Assembly: GCA_012862575.1 (NCBI GenBank)
Contig: BLSF01000016.1
Span: 62,001-126,000, forward strand
DNA length: 64,000 nucleotides
Reading direction: 5' to 3'
Origin: Parietichytrium sp. I65-24A
Lineage: Eukaryota; Sar; Bigyra; Thraustochytrida; Thraustochytriidae
Program-made: the position numbers and the translations under genes
Notes under the pieces: model-generated
Told to the model about the DNA's origin: nothing
The model's database searches: none
The model's input: the letters and a program-made list of their open reading frames with translations, nothing else
Shown here: positions 28,369 through 38,860 of the stretch, piece after piece
Layout of the letters: each line of letters starts with the position of its first letter
How positions within the stretch are numbered: the first letter of the stretch is position 1

Positions 28369-29436
28369 ATGGGGTACGCTTTTGAGAAGGTGGTGCTGGA
28401 AGAGGTCGCAGACGACCGCGCACAAGTGCGTTTCACGAGCAGGGCGCAGGGCCCGCCGTTCAATGCGCATGGAGGCGCGATTGCCAGCGTTCATGCGGCA
28501 ATTGCAGCCGAGCTGGCGGAGGAGTACGGCAAGATGAAGCGAGTGAGGGTGGAGTACCTCGGGTTCGTGCCGCTGGAGGAGTCTGTGCAAGTTCGCATCG
28601 TGCGCAGCACCAGGAATGCGGATGGCATGGTGGACTACGACACGGAGCTAACGCACGGCACTACAGTGCGGAACAAAGCCAAAGTCACCACAGCGCAATC
28701 GATGGGTCAATGCGACTCGTTTTGGCTAAACAGCGGGACTGAAGAGGAGTTTGAAATGACTTCCATTTACTCGGAGCTGGTCGCTCCAGCGACTGCTGCG
28801 AACAGAGACTTTCGCGATGGCAGGCAGGAGTTCCTTTCGACCGGGCTATTGGAGAAGGCCCGAAATTTTGAACCGCCTGCCAAGCCAAAGCTTGTTCCTT
28901 TCAGGCGGCTTGACTTCACCACACAAACGCACACACACTTTGAGCTCTCAAAGTTTAACAAGCAGAACGTGTGGAGCACTAGAGATGTTGAGGAGCGTGG
29001 TGTGGTCCACTCAATCATTGCGCTTGGACGGGAGTGCCGTGACGATGTCCATCAAGAATTTGTCAGCGTCGGAGCTATTTTTACAGCCCTGGATGAAATA
29101 CTCGGGCAAGGCACCTCGCTTTCCATCGAGAACAATTGCGCCACAGCCTTTTTGGAGCTGGACATGGCTCAAAGCATCCGGCTGCCTCAAGACAATGATG
29201 GGGCTTTGCTCATCTACACTCGCTCTAAAATCGAGCCGGCTGATGGCAGAAAGGTTTTCTGCAGGGCGAGCGTACATGTGATCCCAGCTCGTCCAGAGAA
29301 CTTTCCCCCCTCGGAATGGCACCAAAAATACCCCTTTGTCGGCGAAGCCAGTGGCCTTTTTATTGACGTAGGCAACTTTCAGACCCGAAAAGAGACCTCC
29401 GCACCGCCATCTCAAACACCGCTTTCGAGCCTGTGA
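28369..29436 (+). CDS. Double-hotdog acyl-CoA thioesterase-like protein
   Basis: The protein has 355 residues from the ATG at 28369 (MGYAFEKVVLEEV); the frame upstream has no ATG. The first half holds PPFNAHGGAIASVHAAIAAEL followed by VRVEYLGFVPLEESVQVRI, the loop-helix-strand order of a hotdog thioesterase in which HGGA/HGG begins the long helix. The second half repeats the plan: VSVGAIFTALDEILGQG, then ATAFLELDMAQSIRLP and KVFCRASVHVI. Two hotdogs in one chain is a common eukaryotic layout. Such enzymes cleave acyl-CoA to free acid and CoA. The acyl chain preferred cannot be told. A catalytic Asp or Glu candidate is in ALDEIL of the second unit. It has no clear targeting peptide. Confidence 0.65.
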   Translation: MGYAFEKVVLEEVADDRAQVRFTSRAQGPPFNAHGGAIASVHAAIAAELAEEYGKMKRVRVEYLGFVPLEESVQVRIVRSTRNADGMVDYDTELTHGTTVRNKAKVTTAQSMGQCDSFWLNSGTEEEFEMTSIYSELVAPATAANRDFRDGRQEFLSTGLLEKARNFEPPAKPKLVPFRRLDFTTQTHTHFELSKFNKQNVWSTRDVEERGVVHSIIALGRECRDDVHQEFVSVGAIFTALDEILGQGTSLSIENNCATAFLELDMAQSIRLPQDNDGALLIYTRSKIEPADGRKVFCRASVHVIPARPENFPPSEWHQKYPFVGEASGLFIDVGNFQTRKETSAPPSQTPLSSL

Positions 29437-29603
29437 AAGTTGTGCAACCCTGATGCAAATTTTTCCCAATTTCTCTCTACAGTGCATTCATTTGATTTGG
29501 CACGGGTCCCCTGCCCCCATATTTGGCGGCAAGGGGCTAACCATACTTTTTCAACCGAACCATGGAAACAAAGAAACAAATCTCAATCAATATATGTTCT
29601 TTT

Positions 29604-32600
29604 TTACTGTACGGACTTTTTCCGCTTGACGGCCTGGCGCGCCTTTTTAGCGACACTCTTTACTTTCTCGGCAATCTTGCCGCTCATGGATTTGCCAGTT
29701 CCATCGCTTTGCCTCCGTGCCCAGCTGCCGCCAAATAAACCCGCCTTCTTAGCGTTCTTATCCCCAATCGACGGCGCGGTGAAATCATAGTCATCATCAT
29801 CATCATCATAGTCATCTGATCGCGGGCTGGGCTTGTGAGTTCGGCTCATCTCGGCCCTCCGCTGTTTTACTTTTTCAAACTTTTCACGCTCCTCTTCGGA
29901 CATATCCTCTGGGTCGACAACGCTGGAAGGAGCAAACCCGTACTCCTTCAAGACGGACAACACCGCTGGATCTTTTGCAGCATCGCAACAGACACTATCC
30001 CTGTCCTTTGCGCCTTTCTCCAAGAGGAACTCGACCAACTCTTTATGGCCCATCAGGCATGCCCAATACAGCGGTGTGTAGCCAGCAGCGGATTTGGAAG
30101 CAGTCAGAAAGAGCTTGCCCAACCAGGTCTCGTCATCCTCGAGCAACCGCTCAGAGTTCGTCTTGTCAAGAGGCTCTCCTTGGCGAAGGAAGCGCTTCAC
30201 TGCCTCAACGTCGCCACGCTTTGCTGCGAGCCAAATGCTGTCAAAGTCATCTGCCAGGTACTCTGGTATCGCAGCCTTCTTGTACCTCTCCGCCGGCACC
30301 CAAGTCTCTGTGGGGACATTGTACAGTTCACTCTCGTCCCAGAATTCTACATCATCGTAGTCGGCCTTCCAGTCCAAATCCTCTAAATACACACCGCCTG
30401 CAACCTGGCTAGCTTTGTACAAACGAGAGAATCCGTACGACTGTAGTGACTTGGTTTCTCGGCGATTCTTCTTCTCAGTCTTGGGCGACTGCGACCTGCG
30501 GCGAGACGATGAACGCCCGTCTTCAGATTCAGACCCGTCTTCCGAGCTACGGTCCTTTTCGTCTTCCTCGTCGCTGTCTTTGGTGCTATCCTTGTCGTTG
30601 TGCTCGTCTTCGTCGCTGTGTTTGCTTTTTGCGCTTGCGAGTTGCTTCTTGTCTGCAGGGCGATCCTCGTCGACATCACTGTGATCCTCCTCTGCGCTGT
30701 CGGAGACGCCATCTTGCTCATCGGAATTGCTCTTTGCTTTCCCTGTAGCGATCTTCCGGTCCTCCATCTTGGAGCTAGACACGCGGTCGTCGCTGCTGCC
30801 TCCGCGATCGGATTGATCATCTCCATCGTCATCAATATCGCTTAGATCTGACAGCTTTTCCAAGTCAATTTCATTCTCTGCGCGTGACTCAGAATCGCTT
30901 TCATCCGACATAGCATGTCTGGAGGCTTGTTCTTTCTTCGAGCTAGAAAAAGCCTCTTGCTCCTCGGCCATGCTGTGCTCTTCATCGTCGTCAGATGCGC
31001 TGTTGAGCCTCAAGGTTCTTGCCAAAATCTCCTCCTCAGCTTCAATCTCGGCAAGCATCTCGGACTCCCCCCGCCGGCGAGAGTTAAGCTTTTCTTGGTC
31101 CGATGCGTTGTCGACATCATCATCCTCTTTCGCAGCAACCTCATCATCGTCAAGGTTTTCCAGGCCCTCGCTGTCCGCACTTGCATGCGAGAAGCGACGC
31201 TGCCCCTCGTCAGCCTCGTCGTCTGTACCAGGCGTTGGTTTGGTGGCCTCCGTGGAGTCATCTCGCTTGGAATGCTGCCCGTCTTCGCTTTCGCCATACT
31301 GGGTGTCTGCTTCTCCATTCTCCACCATCTCTTCCTCCACCGAAGCTTTCGGGGACTTCTTCTGTTTCTTTACTTTCTTCGTCTTTTTAACAGTCTTCTC
31401 GGCATCTTGCGCGGCACGGTCTTTCGTCTTTGAAGCCTTAGACTTTTTCACCTTCTTCTTTGTCGCCTCCTCAACTTGTGAACCAGAAAGTTCTTTCTCC
31501 TCACGCTTTTCGGACGTGAGAGCTGCAGCGTTTTGCTGTGCAGCGACAGCGGCGTTGAGACGCGCAGTCAACGAGCTCCGTGTTTGCGTTGGTTCATCTT
31601 GCACGCTCGATTGCCCTGCGTCGCGCTCGCTTTGGTCTATCTTGCCTGAGGACGCTGATCGAAGAAGAAATGCTTGACGTTCTCTTTTCTCTGCCAAAAC
31701 TTGCTCCCTCTCACGTTTTGCAGCCTCGTCCTTGTCGCGCTCTTTCTGTGCTTCCTGTTGTGCCTTCTCGCGAGCAGATTGCAAGAGGTTTTGCGTTTTC
31801 GAGGAGTTCAATCGCCTGGTCAGTTCGTAAATAATGGCACCTTCTCCGCTGTCATCATCTGCCAGCTCATAATCAGACTCGCTACTTTCATCTTCGTTGT
31901 GAGCTACTTGCGCCGGTGCGGGTTTGGGCTTGGGTTTTACAAAGTTTCGAGGTGGTCGCGCGGGAGGAGCCCCAGAGGGGGACTTTTTCAGCACCTCAAA
32001 ATCTCGCTTCCAATTTTTGTCCACTCCGAGGCCAACGTCGTCATCGTCGTCTTCTGTTTCAAGAGCGGTGTTCGACACAATCGGCGCAGATATCTTTGGC
32101 TTCTTCGCCTTTTTGCTTTTTCCAGCTTTGCCTTTCTTGGGGCCAGCGGACTCTTTCGCAAGAAGAGCTTCCTTGATTGCTTCAATGTCCTTGGTCATTT
32201 GTGACTGCATGGACATCGCGAGTTTGGACTGTTCTTCAAGGCGGGACTCAAGATCTAGACAGCGCTTCTCTAGCTCCAGCTCACGGGCCGACTGCTGCTT
32301 AAGAACCGCAATGGTGCGCTTCATTTCCTCGTAAGAGTCCGCAGACTCAACGGAGTCACTCGGTGCTGTCCTTGATTTTGGAAGGCGAGCTTTTTGCTTT
32401 TGTGATGCTGGGGTTGGGGTTGGCCCCTCACCCCCCTCCTTCGTGCTAGAGTATTCGTCGTGGGAGTCGCTTTCACCATTTGGATCAAAGTATGTGGGGA
32501 GGACGAGGGGTTTGCTGTTGGGCTTTTTGATGTGCTTTCTCTTCTTCTCATCGTCACCACTGCCATCACCATTGCCCTCACCCGAAACGGTACTCGATTT

Positions 32601-33965
32601 AGGCGAGGAAGAGGATCGGGAAGAAGATTTAGTCGGAGATGGGTTTCCCACATTTCCAGTGCTGGATGAGCTGCGCGATTGCTTCGATGCAGAGCCTTCA
32701 CTTTCAGTGACTGCAGCCGCATGTTCACCGCCACGGGGTCGCGTGAGAGACTGCTCCTTGAGAGGCGATTTAGGTTTGTTCTGTTTGCCGAGCTCAGGAA
32801 CGGTGAAGAGGTCCTCGTCATCCAAGTCTGGCAGGCCGAGGTCGTCTTCCGCAGGTTGTTTCGGCTTTGGGGAAGCCCGGGAGCGACGTACACCAGGCTT
32901 ATTGTCCTCTTCCGACTCGTAATATAATGCTTGGCTCGTATTTACAGACATGCTCGCTAGGAACTCGTCCTCTTGTTCGCCATTGGCACCATCAGAAGCA
33001 TGGAGGAACTCGCCGGCGGTCACGCATGGTTGCGACTTCTTTGAGTTGGCTTGAATTCGTGATTTGATCAGTTTGTTTACGTGCGAGGAACCCCCTCCGT
33101 CGCTGACCAAGGTGCCGAAATGGGATGACCGTTTTGCAACGATCCCCCTGCCTACAACAGTTCCGGCGTCCCTCTCTTCAGTGACCGAGCTCTTGAAATC
33201 TGCCACAACTTTTGGCGGGTTGAGCTCAACGTCGTACCTTAACGCTTTGCCTGATCGCTTTTGCTCCGCCAGCTGGCGCTCCTTCAACGTCTCTTTAGGC
33301 CCAAAATGCGGCATCTGCGAAGGCTTGGTTTGACGACCAAGGTCTTCGCTGTCCGAGTATTCCGAAGAAGAAGAGGTGTGAGATTCATATTTGACGCCAG
33401 AGTTGGCGCCGGCATGCCGGATCTGCTGTCTAAGAGCCTCGGCGTCCCACTTCTTCTTGCCCCGTCGGGACTGAGAAGGAGCGCGTTCGGCGTCGGAACT
33501 GCTCTCTAAATCATCTTCCGACTGCTCCTCATCGCTGCCGGAGCCCACCAGATCTGACTCCATGTCTTCCTCTTCGATGCCAGCAAGATCATCCTCTTCG
33601 TCGCTACTCTGCTTTTCAAGGTCAAAGTCGGGATCCCGGTCGCTAGCAAAGTCTTCGCTCTCGTCAGTCAAGCTAACTTTTCTGCCAGCCTCTTTTTGCC
33701 TTCCTAGTAAACCGGTGAGTTCCAGCACGTCGATCTCCTCCGATCCAATGCTCAGCTCATCGCCGTCACTGGAGCTGCTCCTCTTCTTCTTTTTCTTGGT
33801 CTTATTTTTCTTGCTGCTGGCCTCCGTCACCTTCCTCGCACTGGGCCTTTTGCGCTCAGCGACCCACTCCGTCGCCGACTCGCTGCTGTCCGATTCATAT
33901 TGCACCCCGCTGACTGCAAGTCCCAGCTCTTCATCGGCGCTCTTTCTCGCGCGCCGAGCAGCCAT
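29604..33965 (-). CDS. Very acidic, disordered protein with C-terminal ankyrin repeats
   Basis: The protein has 1453 residues from the ATG at 33965 (MAARRARKSADEE); the frame reaches 34034 without an ATG. Most of it is low-complexity: alternating Ser, Glu, Asp and Lys runs with KKKKK stretches, typical of a disordered nuclear protein and rich in casein-kinase-2-like sites. One heptad-like region (about 540-600, QQSARELELEKRCLDLESRLEEQ) should form a coiled coil. Near the C-terminus (about 1230-1345) are ankyrin repeats: SIWLAAKRGDVEAVKRFLRQG and TPLYWACLMGHKELVEFLLEKGA. The very C-terminus is basic (KKARQAVKRKKSVQ). It has no catalytic motif. The ankyrin repeats probably anchor a partner while the acidic part acts as a flexible tether. 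I do not recognise a named family. Confidence 0.75.
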   Translation of the reverse strand: MAARRARKSADEELGLAVSGVQYESDSSESATEWVAERKRPSARKVTEASSKKNKTKKKKKRSSSSDGDELSIGSEEIDVLELTGLLGRQKEAGRKVSLTDESEDFASDRDPDFDLEKQSSDEEDDLAGIEEEDMESDLVGSGSDEEQSEDDLESSSDAERAPSQSRRGKKKWDAEALRQQIRHAGANSGVKYESHTSSSSEYSDSEDLGRQTKPSQMPHFGPKETLKERQLAEQKRSGKALRYDVELNPPKVVADFKSSVTEERDAGTVVGRGIVAKRSSHFGTLVSDGGGSSHVNKLIKSRIQANSKKSQPCVTAGEFLHASDGANGEQEDEFLASMSVNTSQALYYESEEDNKPGVRRSRASPKPKQPAEDDLGLPDLDDEDLFTVPELGKQNKPKSPLKEQSLTRPRGGEHAAAVTESEGSASKQSRSSSSTGNVGNPSPTKSSSRSSSSPKSSTVSGEGNGDGSGDDEKKRKHIKKPNSKPLVLPTYFDPNGESDSHDEYSSTKEGGEGPTPTPASQKQKARLPKSRTAPSDSVESADSYEEMKRTIAVLKQQSARELELEKRCLDLESRLEEQSKLAMSMQSQMTKDIEAIKEALLAKESAGPKKGKAGKSKKAKKPKISAPIVSNTALETEDDDDDVGLGVDKNWKRDFEVLKKSPSGAPPARPPRNFVKPKPKPAPAQVAHNEDESSESDYELADDDSGEGAIIYELTRRLNSSKTQNLLQSAREKAQQEAQKERDKDEAAKREREQVLAEKRERQAFLLRSASSGKIDQSERDAGQSSVQDEPTQTRSSLTARLNAAVAAQQNAAALTSEKREEKELSGSQVEEATKKKVKKSKASKTKDRAAQDAEKTVKKTKKVKKQKKSPKASVEEEMVENGEADTQYGESEDGQHSKRDDSTEATKPTPGTDDEADEGQRRFSHASADSEGLENLDDDEVAAKEDDDVDNASDQEKLNSRRRGESEMLAEIEAEEEILARTLRLNSASDDDEEHSMAEEQEAFSSSKKEQASRHAMSDESDSESRAENEIDLEKLSDLSDIDDDGDDQSDRGGSSDDRVSSSKMEDRKIATGKAKSNSDEQDGVSDSAEEDHSDVDEDRPADKKQLASAKSKHSDEDEHNDKDSTKDSDEEDEKDRSSEDGSESEDGRSSSRRRSQSPKTEKKNRRETKSLQSYGFSRLYKASQVAGGVYLEDLDWKADYDDVEFWDESELYNVPTETWVPAERYKKAAIPEYLADDFDSIWLAAKRGDVEAVKRFLRQGEPLDKTNSERLLEDDETWLGKLFLTASKSAAGYTPLYWACLMGHKELVEFLLEKGAKDRDSVCCDAAKDPAVLSVLKEYGFAPSSVVDPEDMSEEEREKFEKVKQRRAEMSRTHKPSPRSDDYDDDDDDYDFTAPSIGDKNAKKAGLFGGSWARRQSDGTGKSMSGKIAEKVKSVAKKARQAVKRKKSVQ

Positions 33966-34089
33966 TTCCTCCGCAATTCCCAGTCCGCAATCCGCAGTCC
34001 TCAATCGACGATCTTCAGTCGGCCTCACGAGCACGTGGCTTTTCTCTTTCCGCCGCTATTGCGCTCTTTCTGCGAGGAGAGTGAGACGC

Positions 34090-34111
34090 ATATATATATA
34101 TATATATATAT
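34090..34111. repeat. (AT) dinucleotide microsatellite
   Basis: Eleven AT units lie about 130 bp upstream of the acidic ankyrin gene start. The tract could also act as its TATA element. Confidence 0.8.
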
Positions 34112-34252
34112 CTCCCCAGCCCCCACAATACCAGTGCGAGCTTCTGAATCGCTGCTGGCGCGCGGCGACCCTCTTTGCCACTCCGTTCTCTCCCTCGCGA
34201 TAAGCTCTTGGCGCGTGTTGGTTGGTCAGTGATGTTCCGCAATGTTTCGCGC

Positions 34253-34336
34253 TGTTGTTGTTGTTGTTGTTGTTGTTGTTTGTAGTTGTTTTCCTTTGTC
34301 TTGATCGTCTTTTTGATTGATTGATTGATTGATTGA
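34253..34336. repeat. TTG and TTGA microsatellites
   Basis: A TTG tract of about nine units is followed 30 bp later by six TTGA units. Simple slippage repeats. Confidence 0.8.
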
Positions 34337-35213
34337 CTTGTGAAAGATAAGTGATACTGTAACTGACTTGAGTAGTCTCCAAGTCAGTCCAATGTGCTTT
34401 GCTAAATTGCTAAATGTGTACCTAACGAACCTTATTCCACCCACAATAGTATTCTTTAATCAACCAATAAGTGATATGCACATGTACACGTGTGAATGAT
34501 ATCTCTTATATCTCTTATACATAATACGTTATGCTGGACTTGGTAACTGTAATAATGGTAGCATTCGTTAGCTTTGCGTAGCGGGGTATTATTGTTTTGT
34601 GTTTTCCGAGGAGTACTAGACAGGACTACCCATATATAACCAGGTTGCGTAGAGACTATTAATGCACTCGAAGAATGCTGCGAAATGCGCGCTAAGTTTA
34701 CTAGTAGCAGGGCGGCGCGGAGGAAGTAGAGGAAGTGCACGAGTGGAGGGAGCTCTTGCAACGTTAGTCATTACAATCATGAACATTACATGCACTTCAG
34801 GTGTCAGGATGGATAATCACGTCGATCAATCTCGCGACAGGTCCTATGCGTGGAAGGCGTACTCACAGTCACACACTAGCTACGAGATTATTTGCAGTTA
34901 GAATCCCGGAAAAAAAGTGCGAGCGCAGTTTGCTGGTCTGGAATTCGGGCTTACAATCTGTCACTCTCTGTACTTGAAGAACAGTGTTCGTATCTTGAAA
35001 TCAAACGTCAATTGAAACTTCGAATTGTGTGAAGTGGAGGCGCTGCGAGCTACGCAACGAAAGCTGCAAAAGCACTTTATTATCGGTACTTATATATCTT
35101 TGTAAAGTGGAAGCGTCAAATGAATATACCCGTTTATGGATTTAGAAATTTATAGCATTCTCTGTTGAGCACCTGCTTGAGATTGCTGACACGCGTCTTG
35201 AGCTGTTCGCACG

Positions 35214-35723
35214 ATGCATTGTTCGATGGCCACCCTTGCTCGTGACAGGCTTCTTTCGCTCGCTCGCTCACAGTCAATTGGATTGAGGGGACGAGGTTTG
35301 AAACCGTCTCTTGACTGTCGTTTCAATTCCGCAAAGATTCCAAGCCGCCCCGGAATTCGGCAAGTAGCAGAAGGTGGGCTGCAATCGCTGTGCTCTCGGC
35401 TGTGGAGGGCGCTGCCTATTACGTTCGGAACCCACGGGCGTTCCTACGCAACTCAGAAACTTGGTTGGCTTTGTTCGCCGGTTCAAAGAGCCACGTACCG
35501 TGGTCCGGCAGGAGAGTCCGGAAAAAATTATAGAGAACACTACAATCGTGCTTTCTATTCGAGTTCTATCCCCGGATTTGGTTCAGGAGACGTTGATACT
35601 TGCCCGGACTCGGATGGGCACGACGACCACACCTGTCGTGGAAGGGAGCAAAGACTATCGCAAACGAAGGGATTGGGCGAGAAACATCAGGCGTGCTCGC
35701 TCGAGCAAGCTGTGATTAATTAA
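35214..35723 (+). CDS. Unknown protein with a mitochondrial-type N-terminus; reading frame uncertain
   Basis: The frame (169 aa) starts MHCSMATLARDRLLSLARSQ and is rich in Arg, Ser and Leu with almost no acid up to about residue 75, ending GRSYATQ, as in mitochondrial presequences. After that the composition turns odd. The +1-shifted frame over 35450-35715 reads more like a protein (LVGFVRRFKEPRTVV and RKRRDWARNIRRAR). An intron or a shift between the two frames near 35450 is possible, but I see no clean donor/acceptor pair. I do not recognise either part. A short mitochondrial protein is the best guess. Confidence 0.35.
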   Translation: MHCSMATLARDRLLSLARSQSIGLRGRGLKPSLDCRFNSAKIPSRPGIRQVAEGGLQSLCSRLWRALPITFGTHGRSYATQKLGWLCSPVQRATYRGPAGESGKNYREHYNRAFYSSSIPGFGSGDVDTCPDSDGHDDHTCRGREQRLSQTKGLGEKHQACSLEQAVIN

Positions 35724-36060
35724 AATGAGAGATAATTTCAAGTAACTGTGAGCCAGAGCAAGGCTGTCGTCGACTGGTTGACAAGTTATCGCGCACAGAA
35801 CAAATCGAAGAACGAATGAACGAAGTTGGGCTTTACGTGAACTCGACTCAAAGGTGGCAGCTCCGTATTTATTCTCTTCGTCACAAGCTTCTCCAAGGAC
35901 GAAGTCTTGGTGTTCGATTAGATCAGATTAGAAGGGCGCTCGCTTTATGACCAAAGGGGCATTTGAAATGCTTAAACTTGCGGAACTTGATCATCGGCGC
36001 TTCACGGACTCCGCGGTGCCAAAAAAGTACATTTCCAGCAGCCGATTAGCTGGATACAGC

Positions 36061-36100
36061 TGGATGAGACTGGATGAGACTGGATGAGACTGGATGAGAC
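36061..36100. repeat. TGGATGAGAC tandem repeat, four units
   Basis: Four perfect 10-bp units, with a degenerate unit just before. Minisatellite-like. Confidence 0.8.
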
Positions 36101-36130
36101 TATCAGTGACGAGATTTTCCAGTCAAGCCT

Positions 36131-36143
36131 TGACAGTGAATTC
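36131..36143 (+). promoter_or_regulatory. Recurrent motif TGACAGTGAATTC, copy 2
   Basis: It shares 13 exact bases with the copies at 1015-1029 and 37877-37891 and lies about 400 bp upstream of membrane-protein gene 1. Confidence 0.4.
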
Positions 36144-36408
36144 GAGAGTTCTTACGGCACAAGTAGCACAAATCAAACTTTCCAGCACAGCTGACTGTAT
36201 GTCACGGTGAAGGTGTGGGAGAGAACACACCAGGTTGCCCTCATCCTGTTACTCCTCAGCATACTAAAAACAGTAATACTCACACCTCGTCCCCACCCCA
36301 ATATGGCAGGGGTTACGTGGGGTTACTGTCTTTCGCCTCCGCTGGAACTGTCTCGTTTCGCTGGTGTGCGCCTGCCTTGGTGGCATGGACTCAATGGCGG
36401 TTTGGAGC

Positions 36409-36441
36409 TGCAGACCCAAAACGACGGAGAGCTCGAGCTTG
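36409..36441 (+). promoter_or_regulatory. Promoter element shared by the two tandem membrane-protein genes (copy A)
   Basis: GCAGACCC, AAACGACG and CGAGCTTG occur in this order about 100 bp before the ATG at 36540. The same three blocks with slightly shorter spacing are at 38861-38889, about 63 bp before the second gene. Retention in a pair whose proteins have diverged strongly suggests a functional site. Confidence 0.5.
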
Positions 36442-36539
36442 GAGCTTGGAGCATTTCGAGCTTCCGCGAAGCCATCGCTGTCTTCGCGTGTCAGTCATTC
36501 CGAGTCCATTCATCACAAGCAAAATGCAGGAAATTCGCC

Positions 36540-37022
36540 ATGAAACTATGCAATTTGAGAAGCGTGGGAGGCATACTTAGTATCCTCACCGGAATAGCCT
36601 ATATCCTTGTCCAAAAGCTTACTCCAGCAGAATCTGAGTACAACAAGGTTGAATTCAACTATTGGTGGGTTTTCTTTCCCCTCTGCGGTTGTTGGGCTCT
36701 TTTTAGCGGATGCCAGGGATACGCGGAAAGGAACATTAACCTTCTCACTCTTGGGAGCGTGTTTTCCGCGTCATGCTCTGGCCTCAGTTTCGCTTACGGG
36801 GCAGGTGCCTTACGTCATTTCATCAACTATCCTGACGACGACATGGAAATGTTTCGGAACACTTTCATAGTTTTCTTTATCCAGTCGCTCGCCTATTGCA
36901 TAGTCTCCTTCTCGACTCACTATCTCAGGAAAGACGTTGTCTTGAGCATAAAAATCGAGCTCAACGAGAACAACGAGGCTCCAATGACAACTCGCCAGCT
37001 TACTCTCATACACAGATTATGA
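36540..37022 (+). CDS. Four-helix membrane protein, tandem paralogue 1
   Basis: The protein has 160 residues from the ATG at 36540 (MKLCNLRSVGG). It shares layout and motifs with the gene at 38952: GCQGYAERNINLLTLGSVF here against GYQGAKDNNAGLLTLGCVC there, and NNEAPMTTRQLTLIHRL against SNGAPMTTRQVPVAHNV at the C-terminus. Four hydrophobic segments are visible, with both termini probably on the same side. I do not recognise the family; the layout resembles claudin/MARVEL-type tetraspans but without their signature motifs. The frame continues upstream to 36207. That extension has no counterpart in the paralogue, so I start at 36540. The ATG matching the paralogue's start (36524, in AGCAAAATGCAG) is out of frame and would give only 18 residues. 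Confidence 0.65.
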   Translation: MKLCNLRSVGGILSILTGIAYILVQKLTPAESEYNKVEFNYWWVFFPLCGCWALFSGCQGYAERNINLLTLGSVFSASCSGLSFAYGAGALRHFINYPDDDMEMFRNTFIVFFIQSLAYCIVSFSTHYLRKDVVLSIKIELNENNEAPMTTRQLTLIHRL

Positions 37023-37876
37023 TTTTAACATATGTAACTATACTGAAAGAAATTCATTAGTGTCAGGCTAAAGGAGTCATATTGTACATTCGCGAGCAAC
37101 ATGAAGACGCGAATAGTGAACTAGTTCCTCGGCCGGGTTTGTAACCGATACATTCTCTTGTGGGAAGTAACGGATGGTAACGACTTTAACGTAACGACTT
37201 GAAAACAGTCATCGAACTGGATTTCCTTTGAGTTATGAGCTGAGCTTATGTTCCGGCACTGGCAGTACTGGCAGAGAATTTCCAGCGCCAACTGCTGCGT
37301 TGATCAAAAATTGACAGCCACCCATACGAGGGAATAGTGCTGCTACTCACACACCGGTAGGTAATTCATGTCTGCTTCCGCTGGTGAAAGAAAGCCTTGA
37401 GCCACCCAAAATCCAGTCAAAGCCGGAATAGCCTCTGAGCATCTCTGAGCCCTCTAAGCCAAGGATCCCACGCGAGTTCACGGATAATTTAACTTTAAGC
37501 ACATAACCCACGTGACATAACCTACTAGTAAGTTATGAATTCTGAACTGATTTTGTTCTGGTTGTCTCACAATGTCTCACACGCGCTAGTCGAAAGAGAC
37601 GGACTACCGCATGCATACACATCAGGCTAGCAGCGTGACTAGCAGCTCACTCGCTTTCTTGCTCCCAACCACCCTTGCTAGCTAGCCCACCACCAACTAA
37701 CTAAACCATTATCAATACTCTTACTGCTCGTGACCAGCTGACTAGCCGTAATAGCAGTAACTTAGGTGGAGTCCTATCTCGTTGGGTTGCCAAGATTGTC
37801 ATTATGAGCCATCTATCTACTATCATAACGCTGTGAACTTGGCCTGAACTTTGCAGAACAGATTCAGAAACACAAT

Positions 37877-37891
37877 AGAATTCACTGTCAG
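37877..37891 (-). promoter_or_regulatory. Recurrent motif CTGACAGTGAATTCT, copy 3
   Basis: This minus-strand copy is identical over 15 bases to the one at 1015-1029. Confidence 0.4.
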
Positions 37892-38860
37892 TATAATTCT
37901 TATCTAGTACACTACTTCCGTATCTCTCGAAAATACAGCTAGAGAATTGTTAATTAGGCTATGCTATGCTCGCTAGATAATGAAATGTACATCTATCTAT
38001 AGATCTATAGATTACTAGTAGCAAGTCCTGGTCAATGTGTCACACGCGCTGAGCCAATTTGAACGAGCTACCTTAGAGAAATGGTAGTACCGTACGTAGT
38101 CGATGCCATAAGTTCCGAAACTTATTACAGCCCAGAATGCCCAGAAAGACCAGAAAGTATTTGAAGTCGTGGAATTGTTGCAATGGTTACCGAAAAAAGA
38201 GCTCATTTCTTTTTGTACCACATTTGAACACAACAACGGCGAGGGTCTATTTGAGCTTTCAACTTTTACAAATCTGCGCACACCTTTCAGTTCTGAATGT
38301 GATATAAAAACCTCAACATTTGGCGCTTACTCTTCTTTGCCAATAGGATCATTCTTTCTTTCTTTCGATGCTCAGCTTGTAGCAGCAAAAACCCAGCTCA
38401 GCGCGTGGCCGCGACAGCCGCGACGTGCCGCGGCTTTTTGAAACGGCTTGTGGCGCATTGACATGCCGCGACTCGGCTCATCTCGACTCTCCGCAACTGA
38501 ACAGCGGATGGATAATAGGTGGTGTGGTACAGTACTACATCTCAAGTGGACAAAGTGGCACACTGACCTCCGCCCACCAAGTCTACCAACATCTATCTTC
38601 CAACACTAGTAGCTTCCGAGGAGGCGAGCGATATGAAGCAGTGACCAGCTGTAAACCCCGTCATAGTGGGTGGGGTGATACTTCCGCGTCTCCCGTTATT
38701 ATACTGTACTAGAAAGAAACTTGGAGCGCGAGTAGCGTGAGGTTGTGTCTCACATGTCTCACTGCGAATAAGTCGTCTATGGTAGTAGTATGTAAGTCGA
38801 AAAGGGTGTGCGAGTAATCTCTTGGCCAAGCGAACGGGGGCGGGTCGTTTGACAGAGTTT

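Larger units (their letters stand above)
33966..35213. other. Intergenic spacer with microsatellites, 1.25 kb
   Basis: It contains an (AT) dinucleotide tract (34090-34111), a TTG trinucleotide tract (34253-34281) and six perfect TTGA units (34313-34336). No gene is supported; the remainder is AT-rich. Confidence 0.5.
35724..36539. other. Upstream region of tandem membrane-protein gene 1
   Basis: It contains a 10-bp tandem repeat (36061-36100), the recurrent motif TGACAGTGAATTC (36131-36143) and an element shared with the paralogue's promoter (36409-36441). The reading frame of the next gene extends back to 36207, but the part before 36540 does not match the paralogue and is probably untranslated. 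Confidence 0.45.

Noticed and set aside
36061-36100. Short tandem repeat considered as a CRISPR-like array
   Set aside because: Units are 10 bp with no spacers and the DNA is eukaryotic nuclear.
36207-36539. A 111-residue N-terminal extension of membrane-protein gene 1
   Set aside because: It has no counterpart in the paralogue, and the shared promoter element lies inside it.
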